Origin: Promethearchaeota archaeon
GTDB taxonomy: Archaea; Asgardarchaeota; Lokiarchaeia; Sigynarchaeales; SOKP01
Length of the DNA: 12,570 nt
Assembly (NCBI GenBank): GCA_016839425.1
Contig: JAEOUI010000127.1
Span: forward strand, 1-12,570
Direction of reading: 5' to 3'
Shown here: piece by piece, positions 6,937 to 12,570 of the stretch
Numbering within the stretch: the stretch's first letter is position 1
Layout: every line of letters begins with the position of its first letter
The notes under the pieces: generated by a model
What the model saw: the letters and a program-made list of their open reading frames with translations, nothing else
The model's database searches: none
Told to the model about the DNA's origin: nothing
Made by a program: the position numbers and the translations under genes

Positions 6937-7551
6937 ATGGAAGTACTGGAATTAAAACCAATACAAAAAAAACACATTTGTGCATATGTTGCCAAAAAGA
7001 ATAAAGATGATTTTCATTATTTTGATATCGCGAAACTCAAACAATTTCTTGAAAAGAAAAAAATTGATTTTGTAACGATTGATTTTAACATTGATCTAAA
7101 AGAATTCAAGGAGTCCGAGCTTGCTAAGGCTTTAAATGATTTAAGTATAATGTACTTTCAAGTCGATATTCCGGAATATGCAATGGGATATCTCTACGAA
7201 GAAATCGTTGAGAAGGAAGAATTATTGAACGAATTATACGAAGAATTCGAATCAATGAGCGATAAAGAATCGTTGAAAGGAGAGAGCCTTAAAAATTGGA
7301 TTGATGTGTTAAGGGACGAGATTCAAGATAAGGAAAATTACATCACGCTGAAATTACGACCACAATGGATCGTGAAAAAAATGCTTGATGCGGTAAAAAC
7401 CGTTAATTCCAATGAGGTCCAATTTCTACATCTAGTTCAAGAAGATATCTGCGAAGATATATGCACAGAAGTAACCGAACAACTTAGAGAATTAAATGTT
7501 AAAGTGGTTCAATACACGAAAAAACACAATATAATAAATATTGAATTTTAA
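6937..7551 (+). CDS. unrecognised 204-residue protein, first gene of the C1-dehydrogenase operon
   Basis: I do not recognise this family. It is soluble, acidic and rich in Glu and Lys, with no membrane segment. It begins MEVLELKPIQKKH, a motif shared with the next two genes. Residues 30-80 look alpha/beta (FLEKKKIDFVTIDF, then MYFQVDI). Residues 84-137 are two long helices starting GYLYEEIVEKEELLNEL and containing NWIDVLRDEIQDKE; this module recurs in the 84-residue protein at 11914 and in the interrupted paralogue downstream. The C-terminal part (145-204) is another small alpha/beta unit with Cys172 and Cys176. The ATG follows GGAGG by 12 bases, the same spacing as in its paralogue. Its position before an MtdA-type dehydrogenase suggests a partner or regulator of that enzyme. 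The C-terminal layout faintly recalls TraB-like domains, but not enough to name it. Confidence 0.75.
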   Translation: MEVLELKPIQKKHICAYVAKKNKDDFHYFDIAKLKQFLEKKKIDFVTIDFNIDLKEFKESELAKALNDLSIMYFQVDIPEYAMGYLYEEIVEKEELLNELYEEFESMSDKESLKGESLKNWIDVLRDEIQDKENYITLKLRPQWIVKKMLDAVKTVNSNEVQFLHLVQEDICEDICTEVTEQLRELNVKVVQYTKKHNIINIEF

Positions 7552-7555
7552 CATG

Positions 7556-7562
7556 AAGGAGG
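7556..7562 (+). promoter_or_regulatory. ribosome binding site that fixes the start of the interrupted paralogue
   Basis: AAGGAGG touches the ATG at 7563 with no spacing, which makes that codon unlikely as a start. The ATG at 7575 lies 12 bases downstream of GGAGG, matching the spacing of the preceding gene. It also makes the N-terminus (MPKVLELKPLKKKH) line up with MEVLELKPIQKKH. Confidence 0.6.
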
Positions 7563-7574
7563 ATGATAAAAAAA

Positions 7575-7898
7575 ATGCCAAAAGTATTAGAATTAAAACC
7601 CTTGAAGAAAAAGCACTTGAAGTTGATAATGGTCGAAAGCGAGTTTCCTGTTGATTGGTGGTTTGAAGCGCCTAAAAAGGTAAAAGAAGACCTCGTGTGG
7701 AACTTGCATCTGATATCTAAAGAATATCTCGATGTGATTGATAATTTAGTTGATAAGTATAAGCCACATTTTGGAGCAGAGGAGAAACCCACGAATTGGG
7801 ACGAATCGCAAAATCAAGTGGATCCACTTGAGGAGCTTTTCAAATTGAAAGGATTACCATTTTCACGAGTGGATATCGACGATAATGCGCGCGATTAA
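7575..7898 (+). CDS. paralogue of the 204-residue protein, 5' part ending at an in-frame TAA
   Basis: This open frame of 107 residues is the N-terminal part of a second copy of the preceding protein family. It starts MPKVLELKPLKKKHL and includes an acidic, tryptophan-containing stretch (DWWFEAP, PTNWDESQ). It ends FSRVDIDDNARD followed by TAA at 7896. In the paralogue the matching stretch reads MYFQVDIPEYAMGYL, so the stop falls exactly on the conserved Tyr (TAT in both relatives). The same frame continues open for another 137 codons with clear family sequence. Either the protein is really made as this short form, or the gene is broken, or the base call is wrong, or the stop is read through. 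The gene begins 23 bases after the 204-residue gene and belongs to the same operon. Confidence 0.7.
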   Translation: MPKVLELKPLKKKHLKLIMVESEFPVDWWFEAPKKVKEDLVWNLHLISKEYLDVIDNLVDKYKPHFGAEEKPTNWDESQNQVDPLEELFKLKGLPFSRVDIDDNARD

Positions 7899-8312
7899 TT
7901 ATCTGCAGCTTTAGACGAGCATAGAAAAGCGGTCATCAGGTTGGAAAAACGCATTCGAGAGGAAATAACAAAGCAAGGAAAAGTTCCAGAACAGGACGAA
8001 TGGTTCCAAAAATTAGTAATTTGGAAGGAATATTTGGAACGCGACTATGCCACCCAAGAAGACGAAGTGAGATATAATGTGAGAGAAGCATGGATGATGA
8101 TGAATATAATCAACATGGCAAAAGATGTTGATGGCACGAAGCTTAAAGGCTTGTTCATCTGCGATTTAAGACACTTTAACGGAATTGAAAAACTCTGCAC
8201 TGACTTGGGTATTGACATCGAAAAAATTAAAATTAAAAGAACGATAAAAACCGAAGAATTAGAAGAGTTAGAAAAGGATGTGGAAGTTACTATAAAGGAG
8301 AAAACCACTTAA
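7899..8312 (+). pseudogene. paralogue of the 204-residue protein, 3' part after the in-frame TAA
   Basis: This is the continuation, in the same frame, of the gene stopped at 7896. It starts LSAALDEHRKAVIRLEKRI, which matches the two-helix module of the 204-residue protein (LYEEIVEKEELLNEL) and of the 84-residue protein (LWAEIRKQEEF), including the tryptophan-containing second helix (DEWFQKLVIWKEYLERD). A C-terminal alpha/beta unit then follows (NIINMAKDVDG, GLFICDLRHFNGIEKLC), aligned with the C-terminus of the first gene. The only start options are poor: a TTG at 7941 has AGG directly adjacent and no proper ribosome site. The frame is nevertheless intact over 414 bases with normal codon use, so decay, if real, is very recent. 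It ends 19 bases before the dehydrogenase ATG. Confidence 0.65.
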
Positions 8313-8331
8313 AATAAAGGAGGAATAAAAC

Positions 8332-9330
8332 ATGCAAGATCAAGATTTAGAAAAAGATGTACAAACAATTTTAGGACGAAAATCAATAATCGAACTCACA
8401 CCGATCAAGATTAAGAAGAAAGATTTGTCAGATAAGATATGTTATTTTTTCGATACTGATGAAAACGCTTCTCCATTTGACATTAATATGGCTTACGATG
8501 CAGGATTTGATATTGTCATTCCAATTAGTAAGATGACAGCTGATCAAGTTCCTAAACTCGTTCAAGACGCCACTTTCTCTCGAAAACCCAAGGCACCGAC
8601 TACATTTTTCATTGGAGGGTCGGATGTGAAAGAAGGAGAATTGATAGCCAAGGCAGTAGTCAAGAACTTGGTGCCTCCTTTTGAATGTCCCGTAATTATT
8701 GATCCTAGAGGCTCTCACACGACAGCATCGGCCGTAGTTGCAATGACCATTGATGTTGCAAACAAATTACACGGAATGAAAGAATTAAAGGGAAGAAAAG
8801 TAGTAATTTTCGGTGCTGGTCCTGTTGCGAGAATTGCTGCGATATTAGGAGCAAAAATAGGATGTAATGTGTTTTTGGTTGAGACGTGGGAAAAATCAGA
8901 CGAGGAATTTGTAAGAAAATTAGCTGAAGAGCTAACTGCAGAAGCAGGAGAAGGCGCAACAAAGATTCAAGGTGTCTTTGGGCCTACCTTGGAAGATAGA
9001 ATAGTTTTATCGAAAGACGCAGAGATTTTATGGTCATTAGCTGCTGCGGGTGTTGAGATATTGTCTGAAGAGGCGATAATGAAGTTAGAAGGTAAAAAAA
9101 TAGTCGTGGATATCAACTTGGTTCCTCCCTATGGAATTGAGGGAATTAAACCAAAACACTACAACGAAGAAATCTATCCAAATATTTTTGGAATAGGTGC
9201 CTTAGCGCTTGGTAGGCTTAAATCAAATTCAGAAGCCGAAATCCTAAAAGAAGCAGCAAATACGAATGGTTTAAAGGTATTTAACTATAATTACGCTTTA
9301 GATGTTGCTAAAAAATTATTAAATAAATAA
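8332..9330 (+). CDS. mtdB: methylene-tetrahydropterin dehydrogenase, MtdA/MtdB type
   Basis: This cytoplasmic dehydrogenase would interconvert methylene- and methenyl-tetrahydromethanopterin (or -tetrahydrofolate) with a nicotinamide coenzyme. After a 32-residue N-terminal extension the family pattern begins: CYFFDTDENASPFDINMAYD (37-56), DATFSR (79-84), FFIGGSD, PPFECPVIIDPRGSHTTASA (115-134), the nucleotide-binding loop VVIFGAGPVA (157-166), VVDINLVPPYGIEGI (258-272) and FGIGALALGRLK. Glu184 at the end of the second Rossmann strand, where the NADP-type enzyme MtdA has an SR/GR-like pair, hints at NAD rather than NADP. The extension contains SIIELTPIKIKKKDL, which resembles the N-termini of the two preceding proteins. 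The 332-residue length is about 40 more than bacterial MtdA. AAAGGAGG lies eight bases before the ATG. The choice between mtdA and mtdB cannot be settled by reading. Confidence 0.85.
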   Translation: MQDQDLEKDVQTILGRKSIIELTPIKIKKKDLSDKICYFFDTDENASPFDINMAYDAGFDIVIPISKMTADQVPKLVQDATFSRKPKAPTTFFIGGSDVKEGELIAKAVVKNLVPPFECPVIIDPRGSHTTASAVVAMTIDVANKLHGMKELKGRKVVIFGAGPVARIAAILGAKIGCNVFLVETWEKSDEEFVRKLAEELTAEAGEGATKIQGVFGPTLEDRIVLSKDAEILWSLAAAGVEILSEEAIMKLEGKKIVVDINLVPPYGIEGIKPKHYNEEIYPNIFGIGALALGRLKSNSEAEILKEAANTNGLKVFNYNYALDVAKKLLNK

Positions 9331-9339
9331 ATTTTTTTT

Positions 9340-9368
9340 AGTCGATAACTTCGACTTTATTTTTTTAT
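9340..9368 (+). terminator. hairpin plus T-run after the dehydrogenase gene
   Basis: AGTCGA (9340-9345) and TCGACT (9351-9356) form a perfect 6-bp stem with loop TAACT, followed directly by TTATTTTTTTATT. A second T-run precedes the stem. This looks like the end of the C1-dehydrogenase transcript, isolating it from cdc48, which has its own ribosome site 30 bases on. Confidence 0.6.
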
Positions 9369-9396
9369 TCTAAATATTTGAGAAGGAGGTTTTTAT

Positions 9397-11682
9397 ATGG
9401 TAGTTTTTCCCAAGGAATCTTTAAATAAAAAAGTTAGAGTTAAAGACGCATTCAAGCAGGACGCTGGAAGGGGCATTATTCGCATGGATCCAGATTTAAT
9501 GCGGCAATTGGATTTAAAGCTGGAGGACATTATCGAAATAAGTCAGCCTTTATATAATAAAAAAACCGCAGCAGTTTTAATGTCGGGAAAACCAGAAGAC
9601 CAAGGGACTAATATTATTCGAATCGATCCATCACTCAGGAGAAACATTGATGTTTCAATAGATGACTATGTAGAAATACGAAAAATCAACGCATATCCTG
9701 CCGATAGCTTGACATTTACGGGATTAAACGAATCCTATTTCATTCGCGACATACAACAATTAGCCCATAGATTGGAAAATAGAGTCATCACTAAGGGAGA
9801 TAGCTTGAGCTTTTACGCTATGGGTCGTAGAATTGACCTTGTTGTCCTCAATTACGAACCTAAAGTTGAAGCAGTAAAAATTCATTTAAGTACGAAAATC
9901 AAGCTAACTGAAAAAAAAATAAAAGAATTAATCAAACAAGAACCCTCACGAATCAAGAGGGTTCAATACGAGGCTATTAGCGAATTAGAAGAAGAAATGG
10001 AAAAATTACGCCAACGTGTGACTTACGAAGATATTGGTGGTCTCGAAGACATCATTCAAAGGGTTAGAGAAATTATTGAATTGCCCATAAGACACCCAGA
10101 GTTATTTAAAAAGATAGGCATTGACCCTCCAAAAGGAGTTTTACTTCACGGACCTCCTGGAACGGGAAAGACTCTTTTAGCAAGAGCCGTTGCTTTTGAG
10201 ACTGATGCGAATTTCGTGTCCATAAGCGGTCCAGAAATCATGAGCAAGTTTTTTGGACAAAGTGAGGAAAACTTGCGCAAGGTTTTCGAAGAAGCAAAAC
10301 AAAAATCACCAACAATTATATTTCTCGACGAACTTGACTCGATTGCACCACAAAGAGACGAAAATAAGGGACAAGTCGAATCTCGAGTCGTAGCACAATT
10401 ATTATCGCTGATGGATGGCTTGGAAGGACGTGGAGAAATTATCATAATTGGAGCAACGAATAAGATAAATAACATTGATATCGCCTTGCGAAGACCAGGG
10501 CGTTTTGATCGGGAAATCGAAATTGGAGCACCTACTATTGACGGAAGACAAGAAATTTTGTTAATACACACTCGTGGAATGCCTTTAGCAAGCGATTTAG
10601 ATTTAAGACTCATTGCTGAAAAAACTCACGGTTTCGTAGGGGCAGACATTAAGGCGCTTTGTAAGGAGGCAGCAATGCTTGCAATTAGAGAAATTTTACC
10701 GAATATCGACCTCGAAGAACCCATTCCAGAAAGCGTTTTAAACAACCTTGAGATCAAATCAAATCACTTTCTGGAAGCCTTAAACGGTATAGAGCCTTCC
10801 GCGTTACGAGAGGTGCTTATAACTAAGCCTACAGAAACCTGGGAAGATATTGGAGGCTTGGAAGATGCAAAACAGCAATTAAGGGAGACAATAGAATGGC
10901 CTTTAAAATATCCTCGTTTTTATAATTACATGAAATCACAACCACCAAGCGGTATTCTTTTATACGGACTCCCTGGAACGGGAAAAACGCTTCTTGCAAA
11001 AGCATTAGCTCACGAAGGTGAGATAAATTTTATTTCTGTCAAGGGTCCTGAATTTTTATCAAAATGGGTGGGAGAAAGTGCTAAAGCCGTGAGAGAAACT
11101 TTTAAGAAGGCTCGTTCTGCCGCACCTTGTATTATCTTTTTTGACGAAATCGATTCAATTGCTTCGAGAAGATCAGAATCATCAAACTCCCGAGTTGTTG
11201 AGCAGGTTGTAGCCCAATTATTAACGGAAATGGATGGTTTAGAAGAACTTACTAGTGTAATACTACTTGCTGCAACAAATAGGCCCGATTTACTAGATCC
11301 TGCTCTTCTAAGATCAGGGCGTTTTGGCAGACATATTGAAGTTCCGCTCCCTAATAAATTATCTCGAACAAAAATCTTTAAGATCCATTTAAAAGGAAGA
11401 CCTCTAGCAGAGGATGTGGATGTAGAAGCTTTGGCAAATATGTTAGATGGATATACGGGAGCAGATATTAAAGGCGTATGCGAAGAAGCAACATTATTGG
11501 CCGTGCGTCGTGACATATTAGAAAATACGATTAATGATGCAAATGAAAAGACTTTCTCAAAAGTCGCAATAAATATAAGCGATTTCAATCAAGCAATTAA
11601 TAAAATCATTGGTTCAGCAGAACGAGCCAAAAAATCGTATCAAGAAAAGCTGAAAGAACCTTTAGAAACAATATATGGATAA
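9397..11682 (+). CDS. cdc48: Cdc48/VAT-type two-domain AAA+ ATPase
   Basis: A hexameric unfoldase that uses ATP to extract and unfold proteins, normally feeding them to the archaeal proteasome. Residues 1-190 form the Cdc48 N-domain: a double-psi barrel (LNKKVRVKDAFKQDAGRGII, IIRIDPSLRRNI) followed by a beta-clam. The D1 ATPase has Walker A GPPGTGKT (252-259), Walker B IIFLDELDS (307-315), a sensor GATN and the arginine-finger segment RRPGRFDRE. D2 has Walker A GLPGTGKT (524-531, Leu for the usual Pro), Walker B IIFFDEIDS (579-587), AATNRPDLLDPALL and RSGRFGR. Length 761 is typical. The last three residues, Ile-Tyr-Gly, fit the HbYX proteasome-docking motif. AAGGAGG lies seven bases before the ATG. 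The gene follows a terminator, so it is probably transcribed on its own. Confidence 0.95.
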   Translation: MVVFPKESLNKKVRVKDAFKQDAGRGIIRMDPDLMRQLDLKLEDIIEISQPLYNKKTAAVLMSGKPEDQGTNIIRIDPSLRRNIDVSIDDYVEIRKINAYPADSLTFTGLNESYFIRDIQQLAHRLENRVITKGDSLSFYAMGRRIDLVVLNYEPKVEAVKIHLSTKIKLTEKKIKELIKQEPSRIKRVQYEAISELEEEMEKLRQRVTYEDIGGLEDIIQRVREIIELPIRHPELFKKIGIDPPKGVLLHGPPGTGKTLLARAVAFETDANFVSISGPEIMSKFFGQSEENLRKVFEEAKQKSPTIIFLDELDSIAPQRDENKGQVESRVVAQLLSLMDGLEGRGEIIIIGATNKINNIDIALRRPGRFDREIEIGAPTIDGRQEILLIHTRGMPLASDLDLRLIAEKTHGFVGADIKALCKEAAMLAIREILPNIDLEEPIPESVLNNLEIKSNHFLEALNGIEPSALREVLITKPTETWEDIGGLEDAKQQLRETIEWPLKYPRFYNYMKSQPPSGILLYGLPGTGKTLLAKALAHEGEINFISVKGPEFLSKWVGESAKAVRETFKKARSAAPCIIFFDEIDSIASRRSESSNSRVVEQVVAQLLTEMDGLEELTSVILLAATNRPDLLDPALLRSGRFGRHIEVPLPNKLSRTKIFKIHLKGRPLAEDVDVEALANMLDGYTGADIKGVCEEATLLAVRRDILENTINDANEKTFSKVAINISDFNQAINKIIGSAERAKKSYQEKLKEPLETIYG

Positions 11683-11692
11683 TTCCTTATAC

Positions 11693-11713
11693 TTTTTTTT
11701 TTACTTATTTTTA
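11693..11713 (+). terminator. T-run after cdc48
   Basis: Ten consecutive T residues (11693-11702) begin 11 bases after the cdc48 stop, followed by ACTTATTTTT. No hairpin precedes the run, which fits T-tract termination by archaeal RNA polymerase. Confidence 0.5.
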
Positions 11714-11803
11714 GTATTGAATGAAATCCAATTCTTCAATGATTATTTTTGTTATCAAGTAGTAAAAAAATATTTTTCATAAGAAGGAAGAAGAAAAATA
11801 AAA

Positions 11804-11818
11804 TTGTCAAATTGACAA
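11804..11818. promoter_or_regulatory. operator-like inverted repeat TTGTCA-AAT-TGACAA
   Basis: Perfect 6-bp arms around three bases, lying about 95 bases before the 84-residue gene and about 20 bases before a TATA-like TTTAAAT (about 11840). It is too short for a stable RNA hairpin and looks more like a protein-binding site. No binding protein can be named. Confidence 0.3.
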
Positions 11819-11913
11819 ATATTTTTCTTATCAAATTCTTTAAATCCTACAGTTTCAATTATTTAATTAGAATAAACTAAATAAAAATAATTTAAAATCA
11901 AGGTGATTCTAAA

Positions 11914-12168
11914 ATGGAAATGATGTCAAAAATGACCGTGAATGATATTGTCCAAGTAAGGGATAAAGTTAAAGAAAATGGATTTCTTTCCGAACTTGCT
12001 AAAGGATATTTATGGGCTGAAATACGCAAGCAAGAAGAATTCATTGAGGAATTAACCATTGCTCTTGAAAAAATCAAGGATAAAGATTCGTTCAAAGCAG
12101 ATTACTTGGAAACATGGATTGAGTCTCTAAAAATAGACCTTGCAAGAGATAAAAAGAAATTAAATTAA
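11914..12168 (+). CDS. 84-residue stand-alone helical-hairpin protein, paralogous to the C1-operon unknowns
   Basis: A small, charged, all-helical protein of no family I can name. From residue 31 it reads GYLWAEIRKQEEFIEEL, then KDKDSFKADYLETWIESL, and it aligns without gaps to residues 84-137 of the 204-residue protein at 6937 (GYLYEEIVEKEELLNEL, SDKESLKGESLKNWIDVL). I count about 20 identities in about 50 positions. It is therefore the two-helix module on its own, without the alpha/beta parts or the ELKP N-terminal motif. GGTGA lies seven bases before the ATG. It stands alone behind cdc48 with its own likely promoter. It could bind the same partner as the larger proteins, acting as a competitor or an adaptor; that is inference. 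Confidence 0.7.
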   Translation: MEMMSKMTVNDIVQVRDKVKENGFLSELAKGYLWAEIRKQEEFIEELTIALEKIKDKDSFKADYLETWIESLKIDLARDKKKLN

Positions 12169-12184
12169 TTTTTTCCACTTTTTT
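12169..12184 (+). terminator. T-runs after the 84-residue gene
   Basis: Two six-base T-runs (12169-12174 and 12179-12184) immediately follow the stop codon, in the gap between this gene and the convergent histidine kinase. They fit a T-tract terminator. Confidence 0.45.
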
Positions 12185-12241
12185 ATTATTGTGAATTAAT
12201 TAAGTAATATTGATATTAAAAAGTCTTATTAAACAACGATA

Positions 12242-12570
12242 TTAACGACATTCAGGAATTATTATATTCACATTTGTTCCTTTTGAGGAATCTCCTTCTA
12301 CATTATCTTCAATCCATATCTTTCCGTCATATGAATTGATGATTTTCTTTACCAAAGACATTCCAAATCCCATCCCTCGACTCCTCTTTGCTTCGCTTTT
12401 TCCGTTTGTAAAAATGATTTTTTTAATATTGTCACTAATACCCGTGCCATTATCAATAAATTCCAATCGAACGAACCAAGAATCCTTTCTTAAAACCCTA
12501 TGAATTCTCACATGAACTTTTACGATTGAATTGCTGGTATACTTTACTGCATTGGTTAGAATGTTGGTAA
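12242..12570 (-). CDS. histidine kinase, C-terminal ATPase domain (5' end outside window)
   Basis: The last 109 or so codons of a two-component sensor kinase; the frame is open to the window edge, so the sensor and phosphoacceptor parts lie outside. The N box reads NILTNAVKYTS (near 12560-12530), the G1 box is DNGTGIS, and the G2 region is GMGFGMSLVKKIINSYDGKI, followed by a last strand NVNIIIPECR. Together these form the HATPase_c fold that binds ATP and passes phosphate to the conserved His. The GTG at 12511 is internal, after the N box, and is not a start. The gene is convergent with the 84-residue gene and its partner regulator is not visible. Confidence 0.88.
   Translation of the reverse strand, partial: TNILTNAVKYTSNSIVKVHVRIHRVLRKDSWFVRLEFIDNGTGISDNIKKIIFTNGKSEAKRSRGMGFGMSLVKKIINSYDGKIWIEDNVEGDSSKGTNVNIIIPECR

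Noticed and set aside
7896..7898. Pyrrolysine as the explanation of the in-frame stop
   Set aside because: Pyrrolysine is inserted at TAG, but this codon is TAA, and no other sign of recoding is visible.
9371..9378. TAAATATT as the TATA box of cdc48
   Set aside because: It lies only about 20 bases from the ATG, which would make the transcript leaderless despite a strong AAGGAGG site between them; the true promoter is unclear.
10146..11588. Long minus-strand open frames opposite cdc48 (155 and 192 codons)
   Set aside because: They are mirror frames of strongly conserved coding sequence and show no family motif.
1..12570. CRISPR arrays, tRNA/rRNA genes, insertion sequences or phage attachment sites
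   Set aside because: No regularly spaced repeats, cloverleaf or rRNA-like stretches, transposase motifs or terminal repeats could be seen on either strand.

Overview
This window is almost certainly from an archaeon. It is AT-rich throughout and combines a two-domain Cdc48/VAT-type AAA+ ATPase, a group 3c-like [NiFe] hydrogenase linked to HdrA, and a tetrahydropterin-linked C1 dehydrogenase. TATA-like promoter elements and T-rich stops occur alongside strong Shine-Dalgarno sites. Hydrogenase/Hdr modules, an ArsR-like winged helix and histidine kinases together would suit an Asgard-type or other uncultured anaerobic lineage. That placement is inference from gene content only.

Layout. Positions 1-425 hold the 3' half of a TauE/SafE membrane exporter, followed by a small four-helix membrane protein (528-854). 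Convergent to these is a four-gene minus-strand operon (6556 down to 895). In transcription order it encodes a winged-helix/HdrA/MvhD fusion, a hydrogenase small subunit, a hydrogenase large subunit and an unrecognised 344-residue soluble protein. A 380-bp divergent intergenic region (6557-6936) carries promoter-like elements and two palindromes. On the plus strand follows a second operon (6937-9330): a 204-residue unknown protein, a paralogue of it split by an in-frame TAA, and an MtdA/MtdB-type methylene-tetrahydropterin dehydrogenase, closed by a hairpin plus T-run. Then come cdc48 (9397-11682) and an 84-residue protein (11914-12168) that is a stand-alone version of a helical module in the unknown proteins. 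The window ends inside a minus-strand histidine kinase, of which only the ATPase end is present.

How the genes work together. The minus operon encodes an H2-linked, flavin-based electron-transfer unit. The large and small subunits would exchange electrons with H2, and the MvhD-like tail would pass them to the HdrA flavin and its FeS clusters. HdrB and HdrC are not in the window. The extra winged helix suggests a direct link between redox state and transcription, which would be new if confirmed. The plus operon concerns C1 transfer on a tetrahydropterin. Its two unknown proteins share a short N-terminal motif with the dehydrogenase, which suggests they act with it.

The most interesting points are the winged-helix-HdrA-MvhD fusion; the lineage-specific protein family around the dehydrogenase, one member of which has TAA exactly where its relatives have a tyrosine codon; and a hydrogenase large subunit that is born without the usual cleavable tail and has an altered first metal-binding motif.
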